Shown here: positions 45,419 to 56,717 of the stretch, piece by piece
Numbering within the stretch: the stretch's first letter is position 1
Layout of the letters: every line of letters starts with the position of its first letter
From: Dyella terrae
GTDB taxonomy: Bacteria > Pseudomonadota > Gammaproteobacteria > Xanthomonadales > Rhodanobacteraceae
Reading direction: 5' to 3'
NCBI RefSeq assembly: GCF_022394535.1
Contig: NZ_CP089414.1
Location: 5,291,566 to 5,355,565, forward strand
DNA: 64,000 nucleotides
Translations under genes and position numbers: made by a program
The notes under the pieces: model-generated
What the model was told of the DNA's origin: nothing
The model's database searches: none
What the model saw: only the letters and a program-made list of their open reading frames with translations

Positions 45419-46357
45419 GTGGCCTTGACCCTGAATGCCGGGACGCGCCTTCTGGTCGTGGCCCCGCACCCGGATGACGAATCCATTGCTACCGGCGAGT
45501 TGATCCAGCAGGTACGGCTGGCCGGTGGTGAAGTGCAGATTCTGTTGCTGACCAACGGCGACAACAATCCCTGGCCGCAGCGCTGGGTGGAGCGACGGGT
45601 TCGCATCGGCCTGGACGAGCGTCGCCGATGGGGTGAGCGCCGTCGTACCGAAGTGGGCGAAGCCCTGGTCCGGTTGGGCGTGGATGCCCAAGCCCTGCGG
45701 CCTCAGGGATGGCCTGACATGGGGATAACTGCCCGTTTGCGCGAAGCGCTGGACGACAGTCTGGCCATCCTCCTGGAACGCCTGGATGATTTCAGTCCAA
45801 CGGTGGTGGCGCTGCCCGCACTGGGTGATCGCCACCCCGACCACAGCGCGGCCCATGTGCTGACCCGGCTAGCCGTGGCTCGCTGGGGGCGCCAGGCGCC
45901 GGAGATGCTTTCCTACCTCGTCCATGGTCATGAGGTGGGCACGGGCGGCAAGGTAAAGCTCGATTCCTCGGTGGGGCTGCATGCCACCAAGATGGCGGCG
46001 CTCGCGTGCCACCGCAGCCAGATGGCGCTGAGCGGCAAGCGTATGCGCCGCCTGGCGGACCGGGCCGAGCGCTACCAGTGGACTCCCGGATCGTCAGCCA
46101 CCTCGGATTCGGCCGTGTTGCCGTGGCAGCCATCGCCGCTGCTACAGGGCTGGCTGCATCTGAGCCTGGTTGACGGGCAGGGTATTCGCCAGTGGTCCTG
46201 GCGCGAGGCTCCGTTGGCCAGGGATGGGCAGGGGCGTCATGTCCTGCACGGACTGGATCCCACCATGGAGGGGCCCCGCTTCGTGAAGCTTCATATGAAT
46301 GTGCCGTCCCCCTGGATCTTTGATCGGTGGGGTTGGTGCGAGCTCCACGTCGGTTAG
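45419..46357 (+). CDS. PIG-L family deacetylase
   Basis: 312 residues from a GTG at 45419 with GGGAGG upstream. VVAPHPDDESIATG (His17, Asp19, Asp20) and LGDRHPDHSAAH (His139, His142, His146) are the zinc site and catalytic residues of PIG-L/LmbE enzymes, which remove acetyl groups from N-acetylglucosamine-type sugars. The last 80 residues are an extra beta-rich part. Pairing with the GT39 gene suggests modification of a surface glycan or glycolipid; the substrate is not known. Confidence 0.9.
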   Translation: MALTLNAGTRLLVVAPHPDDESIATGELIQQVRLAGGEVQILLLTNGDNNPWPQRWVERRVRIGLDERRRWGERRRTEVGEALVRLGVDAQALRPQGWPDMGITARLREALDDSLAILLERLDDFSPTVVALPALGDRHPDHSAAHVLTRLAVARWGRQAPEMLSYLVHGHEVGTGGKVKLDSSVGLHATKMAALACHRSQMALSGKRMRRLADRAERYQWTPGSSATSDSAVLPWQPSPLLQGWLHLSLVDGQGIRQWSWREAPLARDGQGRHVLHGLDPTMEGPRFVKLHMNVPSPWIFDRWGWCELHVG

Positions 46358-46470
46358 GTCCGCTAGGCGCTGGTCTCGTCACAATCTGTCGACATCTTGC
46401 TTGTCGCTAAGCCGTGGCGGTCGCTACGATGCGGCGAGGGGCGCCGCCGCAGCGGCGTACAGGAGTAGTC

Positions 46471-46827
46471 ATGAATCCGGTCATCGCCGCCCGTCAGGGC
46501 ATTATTTCGTTGAAGATCAAGGACGCGGCGTCGCTTTACAACGCCTACATGCCTTATCTGAAGTACGGCGGCCTGTTTGCGCCCACCGCTCAGAAGTACT
46601 CGTTGGGCGACGAAGTGGTGCTGCTGATCAACCTCACCGACGAGGGGGAACGCCTGTCGGTGGCCGGCAAGGTCGTGTGGGTCACCCCGATCGGCGCGCA
46701 GGGCAATCGCACGGCCGGCATCGGTGTGCAGTTCAACGAATCCCCCGATGGCGGGGCTGCCCGCACCCGTATCGAGAACATCCTGGCCGGGATGGCCGGC
46801 TCTGAGCGGCCCACGCACACCATGTGA
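46471..46827 (+). CDS. PilZ domain protein (type IV pilus type, degenerate c-di-GMP site)
   Basis: 118 residues from the ATG at 46471 with AGGAG upstream. LYNAYMPYLKYGGLFAPTAQKYSLGDEVVLLINL and AGKVVWVTPIGAQGNRTAGIGVQF match PilZ. The RxxxR motif for c-di-GMP is missing and D/NxSxxG is lost, as in the founding PilZ of Pseudomonas and Xanthomonas, which work through PilB and FimX instead of binding the nucleotide. Required there for pilus assembly. Normally next to holB; here separated by the GT39/PIG-L pair. Confidence 0.9.
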   Translation: MNPVIAARQGIISLKIKDAASLYNAYMPYLKYGGLFAPTAQKYSLGDEVVLLINLTDEGERLSVAGKVVWVTPIGAQGNRTAGIGVQFNESPDGGAARTRIENILAGMAGSERPTHTM

Positions 46828-46917
46828 ACCCCTAGACCTTGGTCGTGTGTGTGTGCCAATCGCACCGCAAGGTCCTTTTTTAGTCGCCTGTAGCGTCTTT
46901 CAGATACCGGTCAAGGC

Positions 46918-46945
46918 TTGTTGTTGTTAAGCGCACTGATACAAT
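46918..46945 (+). promoter_or_regulatory. Probable sigma-70 promoter of the nuo operon
   Basis: TTGTTG at 46918-46923, 16-base spacer, TACAAT at 46940-46945, giving a leader of about 160 bases before nuoA. The 286-base gap 46828-47113 holds nothing else I recognise. Confidence 0.6.
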
Positions 46946-47113
46946 GTCGCGCTTCCCGACTTTGATCGTGGAAAGTCGCACGTTCGCAGCTGCGCAAGCA
47001 TCGTGATCGTGGTGCACAACCCATGGCCTTCACCGGCCGTGCCGAATCCGGTTCTGGACCGTTTCCCCGACGGTCACTGATGCGCCAAAGAAGGCGCGGA
47101 GGTACGTTTCACC

Positions 47114-47470
47114 GTGCTTGCCGAATACTGGCCCATTCTGCTGTTCATCGGCGTCGCCGCCGGCCTTGGCGTGGTCTTGCTGGTCATTGGCCTGCTGGCC
47201 GGCCCGCGTCGTCCCGAAGCGGACAAGCTCTCGCCCTACGAGTGCGGCTTCGAAGCCTTCGAAGACGCCCGCATGCGCTTCGACGTGCGGTACTACCTGC
47301 TGGCGATCCTGTTCATCATCTTCGACCTGGAAATCGCCTTCCTGTTCCCGTGGGCAGTGGTGTTCCAGAAGATCGGCATCATCGCGCTGATCGAAATGGC
47401 GCTGTTCCTGCTGCTCCTTGTCATTGGTTTTGCTTACGTGTGGAAGAAGGGAGCACTGGAATGGGAGTGA
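47114..47470 (+). CDS. nuoA: NADH-quinone oxidoreductase subunit A
   Basis: 118 residues from a GTG at 47114. Three membrane helices and the conserved [25 protein letters not shown] loop, plus [12 protein letters not shown]. Membrane subunit at the junction with the peripheral arm of complex I. Overlaps nuoB by ten bases. First gene of a complete 14-gene nuoA-N operon. Confidence 0.97.
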   Translation: MLAEYWPILLFIGVAAGLGVVLLVIGLLAGPRRPEADKLSPYECGFEAFEDARMRFDVRYYLLAILFIIFDLEIAFLFPWAVVFQKIGIIALIEMALFLLLLVIGFAYVWKKGALEWE

Positions 47471-48018
47471 TCTCGTCCCTTGACCGGGTGATGCACAACC
47501 CGCAGCCGTTGAACCTAGTGGACGATATTCTGCGTCCGGCCGGGGACAATCCTGTCATTCAGCGCGGTTTCGCCACGACCAGCGTCGACGCCCTCATGAA
47601 CTGGGCGCGCACCGGTTCGATGTGGCCGATGACCTTTGGTCTCGCCTGCTGCGCTGTGGAAATGATGCATGCCGGCGCCGCGCGTTTGGACCTGGATCGC
47701 TACGGTGTGGTGTTCCGCCCGAGCCCGCGCCAGTCCGACGTGATGATCGTGGCCGGCACCCTGGTCAACAAGATGGCCCCGGCGTTGCGCAAGGTCTACG
47801 ACCAAATGCCCGATCCGAAGTGGGTCATCTCCATGGGCAGCTGCGCCAATGGCGGTGGCTACTACCACTACTCCTATTCCGTGGTGCGTGGTTGTGATCG
47901 CATCGTGCCGGTGGACATCTACGTGCCAGGTTGCCCGCCGACGGCCGAAGCGTTGATCCACGGCATCCTGCAGTTGCAGAAGAAGATCCGTCGCACCAAT
48001 ACCATCGCGCGTTCCTGA
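47461..48018 (+). CDS. nuoB: NADH-quinone oxidoreductase subunit B
   Basis: 185 residues. Ligands of the N2 cluster are Cys63 and Cys64 ([10 protein letters not shown]), Cys128 ([10 protein letters not shown]) and Cys158 ([11 protein letters not shown]). N2 is the last Fe-S cluster before ubiquinone. The longer frame upstream is out-of-operon read-through and not the start; ATG at 47461 inside the nuoA end was chosen. Confidence 0.98.
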   Translation: MGVISSLDRVMHNPQPLNLVDDILRPAGDNPVIQRGFATTSVDALMNWARTGSMWPMTFGLACCAVEMMHAGAARLDLDRYGVVFRPSPRQSDVMIVAGTLVNKMAPALRKVYDQMPDPKWVISMGSCANGGGYYHYSYSVVRGCDRIVPVDIYVPGCPPTAEALIHGILQLQKKIRRTNTIARS

Positions 48019-48036
48019 TAAAGGCGCAGCAAAGTT

Positions 48037-48765
48037 ATGACCGATACACCGATCAACTCGCTGGCCGAGCGCCTCTCCGCGCGATTCGGCGACACGCTGA
48101 AGATCAGCGTCGTCCGCAACGAAGTCACCGCCGAAGTGGCCGCTGCCGACTTGCTCGCGGTGACCACCGCGCTGCGTGACGAAGCCCCGTTCCGTTTCGG
48201 CGTGCCGATCGACGTCTGCGGCGTTGACTACATGAGCTACGGCCAGACCGAGTGGGACACGGAAACCGTGTCCGGTACCGGCTTCTCGCGTGGTGTGGAA
48301 GGCGAGGCCGTCGGCCGCTTCACGTGGTCCGATCGCCCGCGTGCCGATACGCTGCCGAACCGTTTCGCATCCGTCGTGCACCTGCTGTCGCTGGAGAACA
48401 ATCAGCGCCTGCGTCTGCGCGTGTTCTGCGAAGACGACACGCTGCCGGTGGTGCCTTCGCTCACCGGCATCTACCCGGGCGTGAACTGGTTTGAGCGCGA
48501 GACGTTCGACCTGTACGGCATCATCTACGAAGGCCATCCGGACCTGCGCCGCATCCTCACTGACTACGGTTTCGTGGGTCATCCGTTCCGTAAGGATTTC
48601 CCGCTGATCGGCAACGTCGAAGTGCGCTACGACCCCGAGCAGAAGCGCGTGGTGTACGAACCCGTGTCGATCGAACCGCGCGTGCTCGTGCCGCGCGTCA
48701 TCCGTGACGACGCCGACCTGCTGCAGGCCAAGGCCGAAGCGGCCGACAACTGGCGGAACAACTGA
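48037..48765 (+). CDS. nuoC: NADH-quinone oxidoreductase subunit C
   Basis: 242 residues, peripheral arm subunit. [38 protein letters not shown] is the classic NuoC signature. It is separate from nuoD, unlike the fused NuoCD of E. coli. The C-terminus has a short extension ending in a charged helix. Confidence 0.97.
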   Translation: MTDTPINSLAERLSARFGDTLKISVVRNEVTAEVAAADLLAVTTALRDEAPFRFGVPIDVCGVDYMSYGQTEWDTETVSGTGFSRGVEGEAVGRFTWSDRPRADTLPNRFASVVHLLSLENNQRLRLRVFCEDDTLPVVPSLTGIYPGVNWFERETFDLYGIIYEGHPDLRRILTDYGFVGHPFRKDFPLIGNVEVRYDPEQKRVVYEPVSIEPRVLVPRVIRDDADLLQAKAEAADNWRNN

Positions 48766-48767
48766 TC

Positions 48768-50021
48768 ATGCAAGAGATCCGCAATTACACGATGAACTTC
48801 GGCCCGCAGCATCCTGCTGCGCACGGCGTGCTGCGTCTGGTGCTGGAGATGGACGGTGAAACCGTTGTCCGTGCCGATCCGCACATCGGCCTGCTTCACC
48901 GCGGTACCGAAAAGCTGGCCGAGTCCAAGCCGTTCAATCAGTCGATCGGCTACATGGATCGCCTCGATTACGTGTCGATGATGTGCAATGAGCACGCCTA
49001 CGTGCGCGCTATCGAGACCCTGATGGGTATCGAAGTGCCGGAGCGTGCGCAGTACATCCGCACCATGTTCGACGAGATCACCCGCATCCTGAACCACCTT
49101 ATGTGGATCGGCTCCAACGCGCTCGACCTGGGCGCGATGGCGGTGTTCCTGTACGCGTTCCGCGAACGCGAGGAATTGATGGACGTCTACGAGGCGGTGT
49201 CGGGCGCGCGCATGCACGCCACGTACTACCGTCCGGGCGGCGTCTACCGCGACCTGCCGGGCCAGATGTCGCAGTACCGCGAGTCGCCCTGGCACAAGGG
49301 CAAGGACCTCAAGCGCCTCAATAGCTGGCGCGAAGGTTCCATGCTCGACTACCTGGAGGCTTTCACCAGCGACTTCCCGACCAAGGTGGACGAGTACGAG
49401 GAACTGCTCACCAATAACCGTATCTGGAAGCAGCGTACCGTCGGTATCGGCGTGATTCCGCCGGAAAAGGCGCAGGCCTGGGGCATGACGGGCGTGATGC
49501 TGCGCGGTTCGGGCATTGCCTGGGATCTGCGCAAGAAGCAGCCGTACGCCAAGTACGCCGAGGTGGATTTCGATATCCCGGTGGGCGTGGGCGGCGACTG
49601 CTACGACCGTTACCTAGTTCGCGTCGAAGAGATGCGCCAGTCCAATCGCATCATCCAGCAGTGCGTGAAGTGGCTGAAGGCCAACCCCGGCCCGGTCATC
49701 GTGCAGAACTACAAGGTCGCTCCGCCTCATCGTGAAAACATGAAGGAGGACATGGAAGCGCTGATCCACCACTTCAAATTGTTCACCGAAGGCTACGGCG
49801 TGCCAGCAGGCGAGACGTACGCGGCGGTGGAAGCACCGAAGGGCGAGTTTGGCTGCTACCTCGTGTCGGATGGTGCGAACAAGCCGTTCCGCGTGCACCT
49901 GCGCGCGCCGGGCTTTGCCCATCTCTCCTCGATGGACGCCATCGTGCGTGGCCACATGCTGGCTGACGTGGTGGCGATGATCGGTACCTACGACCTCGTG
50001 TTCGGCGAAGTCGATCGCTGA
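48768..50021 (+). CDS. nuoD: NADH-quinone oxidoreductase subunit D
   Basis: 417 residues. [22 protein letters not shown] at the start, [14 protein letters not shown], the quinone-pocket [10 protein letters not shown], and the C-terminal [30 protein letters not shown]. It binds ubiquinone with NuoB. Two bases after nuoC. Confidence 0.98.
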   Translation: MQEIRNYTMNFGPQHPAAHGVLRLVLEMDGETVVRADPHIGLLHRGTEKLAESKPFNQSIGYMDRLDYVSMMCNEHAYVRAIETLMGIEVPERAQYIRTMFDEITRILNHLMWIGSNALDLGAMAVFLYAFREREELMDVYEAVSGARMHATYYRPGGVYRDLPGQMSQYRESPWHKGKDLKRLNSWREGSMLDYLEAFTSDFPTKVDEYEELLTNNRIWKQRTVGIGVIPPEKAQAWGMTGVMLRGSGIAWDLRKKQPYAKYAEVDFDIPVGVGGDCYDRYLVRVEEMRQSNRIIQQCVKWLKANPGPVIVQNYKVAPPHRENMKEDMEALIHHFKLFTEGYGVPAGETYAAVEAPKGEFGCYLVSDGANKPFRVHLRAPGFAHLSSMDAIVRGHMLADVVAMIGTYDLVFGEVDR

Positions 50022-50039
50022 GCCCACGGGAGCCATTGA

Positions 50040-50567
50040 ATGAAAGCCACCGGAAATTACGAGCAGGTCAAGAACGTTGACCCGCTCGTTGTACTCAACG
50101 AACACACTCGTCATCACATTGAAGAGTGGGTTGCCCGTTTCCCGCCTGATCGCAAGCGTTCGGCACTGATCCAGGCGCTGTTTGCCGCGCAGGAACAGAA
50201 CCAGGGCTTCCTCACAGACGAGCTGATCACTGCGGTTGCCAAGTACCTCGAACTGCCCGCTGTATGGGCGTACGAGGTCGCCAGCTTCTACTCGATGCTC
50301 GAGACCAAGCCGGTAGGCCGCAACAACGTCGCCATCTGCACCAACATCTCGTGCTGGCTCAACGGCGCTGAAGAATTGGTGGCACATGCCGAGAAGAAGC
50401 TGGGCATCAAGCTCGGCGAGAGCACGGCGGATGGTCGCGTATACCTCAAGCGTGAAGAAGAATGCATCGCCGCCTGCGCCAGCGCGCCGGCGATGACCGT
50501 CAATGGTCACTACCACGAGCGTCTCTCGATCCAGAAGATCGACGAGATCCTCGACGGTCTTAAGTAA
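50040..50567 (+). CDS. nuoE: NADH-quinone oxidoreductase subunit E
   Basis: 175 residues, thioredoxin-like. The N1a [2Fe-2S] ligands are Cys100, Cys105, Cys142 and Cys146 (ICTNISCWLNG, EECIAACASAP). Part of the NADH-oxidising module with NuoF and NuoG. Confidence 0.97.
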   Translation: MKATGNYEQVKNVDPLVVLNEHTRHHIEEWVARFPPDRKRSALIQALFAAQEQNQGFLTDELITAVAKYLELPAVWAYEVASFYSMLETKPVGRNNVAICTNISCWLNGAEELVAHAEKKLGIKLGESTADGRVYLKREEECIAACASAPAMTVNGHYHERLSIQKIDEILDGLK

Positions 50568-50579
50568 GGGCAGGGCGAA

Positions 50580-51890
50580 ATGGCTTACGGACCCGCACCC
50601 CAAGAACATCAGGTCGTCTACACCACGCTGCATTTCGACAAGCCGTGGGCGATGGACAGCTACACCCAGGTCGGTGGCTATGAAGCGTGGAAGAAGATCC
50701 TCGCCGAAAAGCCCGACCCGAACGCTCTGATTGAGGAGATCAAGAAGAGCAACCTGCGCGGCCGTGGTGGCGCGGGCTTCCCGACCGGTCTGAAGTGGTC
50801 CTTCATGCCGAAGGGCGATATGCAGAAGTACATCCTCTGCAACTCCGACGAATCGGAGCCGGGCACCTGCAAGGACCGCGACATCCTGCGCTTCAACCCG
50901 CACGCGGTGATCGAGGGCATGGCAATCGCGTGCTATTGCACGGGCTCGACCGTTGCCTACAACTACCTGCGCGGCGAGTTCCATCACGAGCCCTTCGAGC
51001 ACTTCGAAGAGGCGTTGAAGGAAGCCTATGCGGCTGGTCTGCTCGGCAAGAACATCCAGGGCACCGGCCTCAATGTGGACATCTATGGCGCACTCGGCGC
51101 CGGTGCCTACATCTGCGGCGAAGAAACCGCGCTGATGGAATCGCTGGAAGGCAAGAAGGGCCAGCCGCGCTTCAAGCCGCCGTTCCCGGCCAACTTCGGC
51201 CTGTACGGCAAGCCCAGCACGATCAACAACACCGAAACCTACGCCTCGGTGCCGGCCATCCTGCGCAAGGGTGCCGACTGGTTCCTGGCGCAGAGCAAGA
51301 CCAAGAACGGCGGACCGAAGGTCTTCTCGGTCTCCGGTTGCGTGCAGAAGGGCGGTAATTTCGAAGTGCCGCTGGGCACCACCTTTGACGAACTGCTGGA
51401 AATGGCCGGCGGTCTGCGCCCGGGTCGTACGCTGAAGGGTGCGGTTCCGGGTGGTGTGTCCATGCCGGTGCTGCGCGCTGAGCAGCTCAAGGGCCTGCCG
51501 TTCGACTATGACACCCTGCGTGATCTCAAGACGGGTCTGGGCTCCGGCGCCATCGTGGTGCTCGACGACACTGTCTGCACGGTCCGCTTTACCCGCCGCA
51601 TCTCGCAGTTCTTCCACAAGGAAAGCTGCGGCCAGTGCACGCCGTGCCGCGAAGGCACCGGCTGGATGCACCGCGTGCTGGATCGCATCGTGGCCGGTCA
51701 GGGCACGATGGACGACCTGCACCGCCTGAAGGCCATTGCCGGCCAGATCGAAGGCCACACCATCTGCGCGTTCGGCGAAGCCGCCGCGTGGCCGGTGCAG
51801 GGCTTCCTGCGCCAGTTCTGGGATGAATTCGAGTACTACATCGTCAACGGCCGCTCGATCGTCGACGACAAGCTTGGAGCCGCCGCATGA
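50580..51890 (+). CDS. nuoF: NADH-quinone oxidoreductase subunit F
   Basis: 436 residues. [15 protein letters not shown] binds [22 protein letters not shown] binds NADH, and [12 protein letters not shown] plus a later Cys bind the N3 [4Fe-4S] cluster. Entry point of electrons from NADH. Overlaps nuoG by four bases. Confidence 0.98.
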   Translation: MAYGPAPQEHQVVYTTLHFDKPWAMDSYTQVGGYEAWKKILAEKPDPNALIEEIKKSNLRGRGGAGFPTGLKWSFMPKGDMQKYILCNSDESEPGTCKDRDILRFNPHAVIEGMAIACYCTGSTVAYNYLRGEFHHEPFEHFEEALKEAYAAGLLGKNIQGTGLNVDIYGALGAGAYICGEETALMESLEGKKGQPRFKPPFPANFGLYGKPSTINNTETYASVPAILRKGADWFLAQSKTKNGGPKVFSVSGCVQKGGNFEVPLGTTFDELLEMAGGLRPGRTLKGAVPGGVSMPVLRAEQLKGLPFDYDTLRDLKTGLGSGAIVVLDDTVCTVRFTRRISQFFHKESCGQCTPCREGTGWMHRVLDRIVAGQGTMDDLHRLKAIAGQIEGHTICAFGEAAAWPVQGFLRQFWDEFEYYIVNGRSIVDDKLGAAA

Positions 51891-54208
51891 GTGCGCAGCC
51901 CGCTACGCCCCATCTCGACCTCGTGAACATCGAGGTCGATGGCAAGCCCACGCAGATCCGCAAGGGCGCCATGATCATCGAGGCGGCTGATGCCATTGGC
52001 ATCAACATTCCTCGCTTCTGCTATCACCGCAAGCTTCCCATCGCCGCCAATTGCCGCATGTGCTTGGTGGAAGTGGAAATGGGCGGCAAGCCCATGCCGA
52101 AGCCGCAGCCGGCGTGCGCCACTCCGGTGGCCGAAGGCATGAAGGTAAAGACCCGTACCGACGTCGCTCTGAAGTATCAGAAGGACGTCATGGAATTCCT
52201 GCTGATCAACCACCCGCTGGATTGCCCGATCTGCGATCAGGGTGGCGAGTGTGAACTGCAGGACGTCGCGCTGGGCTACGGCCGCAGCGTGTCGCGCTAC
52301 ACCGAGCGCAAGCGCACCATCGCGGACGAGAACCTCGGTCCGCTGGTCGCCACCGAGATGACGCGCTGCATCCAGTGCACGCGTTGCGTGCGCTTCACCA
52401 GCGAAATCGCCGGCACCTACGAGCTGGGCGGCATGAGCCGTGGTGACAATCTGCAGATTGGCACGTACATCGGCAAGACCATCGAGACGGAACTGTCGGG
52501 CAATATCATCGACGTCTGCCCGGTGGGTGCGCTCACCAACAAACCGTTCCAGTTCCAGGCTCGCGCCTGGGAGTTGGTCGCCAAGCCGTCCATCGCCTAT
52601 CACGATGCGTTGGGTTCCAACCTGTGGCTGCATACGCGCCGCGGTGAGGTGCTGCGCACGGTGCCGCGCGATAACGAATCGGTCAACGAGTGCTGGCTCT
52701 CGGACCGCGACCGCTACAGCCATCAGGGCCTGTACGCGGCGGACCGTGTTCATGCGCCGCAGGTCAAGCGCAACGGTCAGTGGGTCGCCACCACGTGGGA
52801 CGACGCGCTGGGTGTCGCCGCCGAATCGCTGAAGGCTGTGCCGGGCAGCGAGCTGGGCGTGCTGGTGCATGCGGCCGCCACCAATGAAGAAGGCGATCTG
52901 CTGGTCCGTCTTGCGCGCGGCCTCGGCAGCGCACATATCGACCACCGCCTGCGTCAGCTCGACTTCGCCGACAACGCTGTGGCCACACCGTTCGCCACGC
53001 CGGTGGCTGAGCTGGACAAGGTAAAGGCCGCGCTGCTGGTCGGCTCCGACCTGCGCCATGAGCTGCCGCTCGTCAATCACCGCATCCATCAGGCGGTGAA
53101 GAAGGGCGCCAAGGTCTACACCGTCAATCCGGCGAGCTTCAACTTCAATTACCACCTGGCTGGCGAAGCCATCGTGGCTCCGCAGGCGCTGGTCGATGCG
53201 CTGCTGGCACTGGCCAAGGCTGCTGTTGAGGCGGGTGCAGCCGCGCCGAGCGCGCTGGCTGATGCGATCAACGGCGCCACGTTCGATCAGGGCGACAAGG
53301 ACGCGATCGCTCACCTCAAGAGCGGTAGTGCAGTTGTCATTCTGGGCGAAGCCGCCGTCACGCATCCGCAGGCCTCGTGGCTACGTGCCGTGGCGCAGTT
53401 CATCGCGCAGGCGACAGGAGCGGGCTACAACGAACTGCCGGTCGGTGCGAATGCCGTGGGCCTGGGCCGTGTCGGCGTGCTGCCGGGCAACGGCGGCCTC
53501 GATGCGCAGGCCATGCTGGCGCAGCCGCGCAAGGGTTATGTGCTGTACGGCGTCGAGCCGCAGGACGTGGCCGACGGCGCTTCGTTCCTGAAGGCGCTGA
53601 AAGGCGCCCAGAAAGTGGTTGCCTTCTCCGCTTACGCCAGCAATGCGCTGCGTGACGTGGCCGACGTGATTCTGCCGATCGGCTTGCTACCGGAAATCGA
53701 CGGCACGCTGGTTAACGTTGACGGCCTGTCGCAGAGTGTGGCCGCGGGCGCGAAGGCGCCCGGCGATGCACGTCCGGGCTGGAAGGTGTTGCGTGCTTTG
53801 GGTGGTGTCCTCAAGGTCGCCGGGTTCGAATTCGACGATCTGGCTGGTCTGCGCGAGGGCATCAGCGAGCGTGCTCACCAGCCGCGCGCCGAACTGGCTT
53901 CGCGCCCGGCAGCGGGTGGCTTGAGCCGCTTGGCCACCTGGCCGATCTACCGCACCGATGCCGTGCTCCGTCGTGCCACCGCGCTCAGTAAGCACCCGCT
54001 CAATCGCGCACCGGCCGTCCGCGTCAATGCGGACGAAGCCAAGCGATTGGGGTTGGGCGAGGGCGATGCCGTGCGCGTTGCCGATGCGGTACTGCCGCTG
54101 GTGATCGATGTGACCGTGCCAGACGGCGCGGCGTGGATCGAAGCCGGGCATGAAGACACTGTCACGCTGCCGCCTTACGGCGCAGCCCTCACCCTGAGCA
54201 AGGCATAA
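51887..54208 (+). CDS. nuoG: NADH-quinone oxidoreductase subunit G
   Basis: 773 residues. N-terminal [2Fe-2S] ligands Cys45, 56, 59, 77; His109 with Cys113, 116, 122 for N5; Cys161, 164, 167 and 211 for N4. A molybdopterin-oxidoreductase-like domain without an active site follows. The largest peripheral subunit, carrying electrons from NuoF to NuoI. Confidence 0.97.
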   Translation: MSAQPATPHLDLVNIEVDGKPTQIRKGAMIIEAADAIGINIPRFCYHRKLPIAANCRMCLVEVEMGGKPMPKPQPACATPVAEGMKVKTRTDVALKYQKDVMEFLLINHPLDCPICDQGGECELQDVALGYGRSVSRYTERKRTIADENLGPLVATEMTRCIQCTRCVRFTSEIAGTYELGGMSRGDNLQIGTYIGKTIETELSGNIIDVCPVGALTNKPFQFQARAWELVAKPSIAYHDALGSNLWLHTRRGEVLRTVPRDNESVNECWLSDRDRYSHQGLYAADRVHAPQVKRNGQWVATTWDDALGVAAESLKAVPGSELGVLVHAAATNEEGDLLVRLARGLGSAHIDHRLRQLDFADNAVATPFATPVAELDKVKAALLVGSDLRHELPLVNHRIHQAVKKGAKVYTVNPASFNFNYHLAGEAIVAPQALVDALLALAKAAVEAGAAAPSALADAINGATFDQGDKDAIAHLKSGSAVVILGEAAVTHPQASWLRAVAQFIAQATGAGYNELPVGANAVGLGRVGVLPGNGGLDAQAMLAQPRKGYVLYGVEPQDVADGASFLKALKGAQKVVAFSAYASNALRDVADVILPIGLLPEIDGTLVNVDGLSQSVAAGAKAPGDARPGWKVLRALGGVLKVAGFEFDDLAGLREGISERAHQPRAELASRPAAGGLSRLATWPIYRTDAVLRRATALSKHPLNRAPAVRVNADEAKRLGLGEGDAVRVADAVLPLVIDVTVPDGAAWIEAGHEDTVTLPPYGAALTLSKA

Positions 54209-54212
54209 GCAC

Positions 54213-55241
54213 ATGGGCGAACAGCTAATCAACCAGGTTCTCTGGCCCGTTCTGGGCATCCTGGCCATCGTCCTGCCGCTGGTGATCACGGTGGCGCTGT
54301 ACGTGTGGTGGGAGCGCAAGGTGCTCGGCTGGATGCACGTGCGCATGGGGCCCAACAAGATCGGTCCCTTTGGCTTGCTGCAGGCCTTCGCGGACGTGAC
54401 CAAGCTGCTGCTGAAGGAAGTGATCCTTCCGAGCAGCGCGAACAAGGTGCTGTACTACCTGGCACCGCTGATCGCCCTGGTCCCGGCGTTGGCGGCATGG
54501 GCGGTAATCCCGTTCAACGACAAGCTGGTGCTCGCCAACGTCAACGCGGGTCTGTTGTACCTGCTGGCGATGACCTCGCTGGGCGTGTACGGCATCATCC
54601 TCGCCGGCTGGGCCTCCAACTCGCGCTATGCGCTGCTGGGTGCCATGCGTTCGGCGGCGCAGGTGATTTCGTACGAACTGGCCATGGGCCTGTGCCTGGT
54701 GTGCGTGCTGGTGCTGGCCGGCTCGCTGAACCTTACCGACATCGTGCATGCACAGGCCGGTAGCAAGGGCATCTTCGACTGGTTCATGTGGCCGTTGCTG
54801 CCGGTGTTCATCATCTACTTCATCTCGGGCGTCGCCGAAACCAATCGCGCGCCGTTCGACGTGGCAGAAGGCGAGTCGGAAATCGTTGCCGGTTTCCACG
54901 TGGAGTATTCGGGTTCGGCGTTCGCGCTGTTCTTCCTGGCCGAATACGCCAACATGATCCTGATCAGCTTCCTGGCCCCGATCCTGTTCATGGGCGGCTG
55001 GCTGTCGCCGTTGCCGGCATCCTGGGGCTTCGTTGGCCAGCCCAGCATCGTCTGGCTGCTGATCAAGGTCTTCGTATTCGCCTTCATGTTCCTGTGGTTC
55101 CGCGCCAGCTTCCCGCGTTACCGCTATGACCAGATCATGCGTCTGGGCTGGAAGGTATTCATTCCCATCACCATCGTCTGGGTCCTCGTCGCCGGCTGCA
55201 TGAAGTTTTTCGGCTGGGTCACCGTCGGCACGGGAGGCTGA
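54213..55241 (+). CDS. nuoH: NADH-quinone oxidoreductase subunit H
   Basis: 342 residues, eight membrane helices. [34 protein letters not shown] and [31 protein letters not shown] are the NuoH quinone-cavity loops with their conserved acidic residues. Couples the peripheral arm to the membrane arm. Confidence 0.98.
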   Translation: MGEQLINQVLWPVLGILAIVLPLVITVALYVWWERKVLGWMHVRMGPNKIGPFGLLQAFADVTKLLLKEVILPSSANKVLYYLAPLIALVPALAAWAVIPFNDKLVLANVNAGLLYLLAMTSLGVYGIILAGWASNSRYALLGAMRSAAQVISYELAMGLCLVCVLVLAGSLNLTDIVHAQAGSKGIFDWFMWPLLPVFIIYFISGVAETNRAPFDVAEGESEIVAGFHVEYSGSAFALFFLAEYANMILISFLAPILFMGGWLSPLPASWGFVGQPSIVWLLIKVFVFAFMFLWFRASFPRYRYDQIMRLGWKVFIPITIVWVLVAGCMKFFGWVTVGTGG

Positions 55242-55247
55242 AGAAAC

Positions 55248-55739
55248 ATGTCCCGCGTAACTCACTATTTCAAAAGCCTGCTGCTCATCGAGCTGCTGAA
55301 GGGCCTGGGTCTGACCATGCGTTACATGTTCAGCCCCAAGTACACGATGCGCTACCCGATGGAGCACATCCTCAAGTCCAACCGCTTCCGCGGCCTGCAT
55401 GCGCTGCGCCGCTACGCCAACGGCGAGGAGCGTTGCATTGCGTGCAAGCTGTGCGAGGCGGTGTGCCCGGCACTGGCCATCACCATCGACTCGGCCCCGC
55501 GTGAAAGCGACGGCCAGCGCCGCACAACGCGCTACGACATCGACCTGTTCAAGTGCATCTTCTGCGGTTTCTGCGAAGAGAGCTGCCCGGTCGACTCGAT
55601 CGTCGAAACCCATATCCACGAGTACCACTTCGAGCAGCGTGGCGAAAACGTGGTGACGAAGCCGCAGTTGCTTGCTATCGGCGATCGCTTCGAAGCCGAA
55701 ATCGCAGCCAGCCGCGCTCAAGACGCCGCGTATCGCTGA
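55248..55739 (+). CDS. nuoI: NADH-quinone oxidoreductase subunit I
   Basis: 163 residues. Two [4Fe-4S] motifs: Cys63, 66, 69, 73 ([12 protein letters not shown]) and Cys103, 106, 109, 113 ([12 protein letters not shown]), giving clusters N6a and N6b. An amphipathic N-terminal helix attaches it to the membrane. Confidence 0.98.
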   Translation: MSRVTHYFKSLLLIELLKGLGLTMRYMFSPKYTMRYPMEHILKSNRFRGLHALRRYANGEERCIACKLCEAVCPALAITIDSAPRESDGQRRTTRYDIDLFKCIFCGFCEESCPVDSIVETHIHEYHFEQRGENVVTKPQLLAIGDRFEAEIAASRAQDAAYR

Positions 55740-55751
55740 GGACGGGACATC

Positions 55752-56411
55752 ATGATTGATCCGAATATGTTCCAACTCGTGTGTTTCTACGCCTTCGCGG
55801 CCGTCACCGTGGTGGCGGCGCTGGGCGTGATCACGCTGCGCAACTCGGTGCACGCTGTGCTCTCGCTGGTGCTCACGTTCTTCAGCACCGCCTGCATCTG
55901 GCTACTGGCCGAAGCCGAATTCCTCGCTATCGCACTCATCGTGGTCTACGTGGGCGCGGTGATGGTGCTGTTCCTGTTCGTCGTGATGATGCTCGACATC
56001 AAGCAGGAGCAGGTGAGGGAGGGCTTCATCAAGTACCTGCCGATCGGCATCATCGTGGCCCTTATCATGCTGGGCGAGATGCTTGGCCTGATCGGTGTAC
56101 GTGCCATGCATGAGACGGTGATGGGCGCCAATCCGGCTGTTCTGAATGGCGTGCCGGTCTCCAATACCGAATGGCTGGGTCATGCGCTCTATACCCAGTT
56201 CCTGCTGCCGTTTGAAATCGCCGCGCTGATCCTCACGGTGGGTGTGGTGGCTGCGGTCGCACTGACTCTGCGCCAGCGTACCGGCGTGCGCCATCAGCAG
56301 GCTTCGCAGCAGGTCCGCGTCAATGCGCGTGACCGCATACGTGTGGTGAAGATGGCGGCGGAAGTTCCCGTCGCGCCGCAGCCGGCACCGAGCAAGGAGA
56401 CCACTCCATGA
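55752..56411 (+). CDS. nuoJ: NADH-quinone oxidoreductase subunit J
   Basis: 219 residues, five membrane helices, with the conserved [25 protein letters not shown] segment (here [14 protein letters not shown]). The C-terminal 45 residues are soluble and basic, then Pro-rich ([15 protein letters not shown]). Overlaps nuoK by four bases. Confidence 0.96.
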   Translation: MIDPNMFQLVCFYAFAAVTVVAALGVITLRNSVHAVLSLVLTFFSTACIWLLAEAEFLAIALIVVYVGAVMVLFLFVVMMLDIKQEQVREGFIKYLPIGIIVALIMLGEMLGLIGVRAMHETVMGANPAVLNGVPVSNTEWLGHALYTQFLLPFEIAALILTVGVVAAVALTLRQRTGVRHQQASQQVRVNARDRIRVVKMAAEVPVAPQPAPSKETTP

Positions 56412-56713
56412 TCACGCTTTCGCACTTCATCGTGCTCGGCGCGGTGCTCTTCTGCATCGCCCTGGCCAGCCTCTTCATCAACCGCAAGAACGTCATCGTG
56501 CTGTTGATGTCGATTGAGCTGATGCTGCTGGCGGTGAACATCAACTTCGTCGCGTTCTCGCGTTTTTACAACGACGTGGCGGGGCAGGTGTTCGTGTTCT
56601 TCATCCTTACCGTAGCCGCGGCGGAAACCGCCATCGGCCTGGCGATTCTGGTCCTGCTGTTCCGCAACCGCAGCACCATCAACGTCGCCGAAATCGACAG
56701 CATGAAGGGCTGA
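56408..56713 (+). CDS. nuoK: NADH-quinone oxidoreductase subunit K
   Basis: 101 residues, three membrane helices with the two buried glutamates in [17 protein letters not shown] and [12 protein letters not shown] that form part of the proton path. Confidence 0.98.
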   Translation: MITLSHFIVLGAVLFCIALASLFINRKNVIVLLMSIELMLLAVNINFVAFSRFYNDVAGQVFVFFILTVAAAETAIGLAILVLLFRNRSTINVAEIDSMKG

Positions 56714-56717
56714 CCCC

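Noticed and set aside
43795..46357. The GT39/PIG-L pair as part of a mobile element
   Set aside because: No integrase, transposase, flanking direct repeats or visible shift in base composition.
49614..51758. A 714-codon open frame on the minus strand across nuoD-nuoE-nuoF
   Set aside because: It crosses three conserved genes on the opposite strand and shows no recognisable domain.
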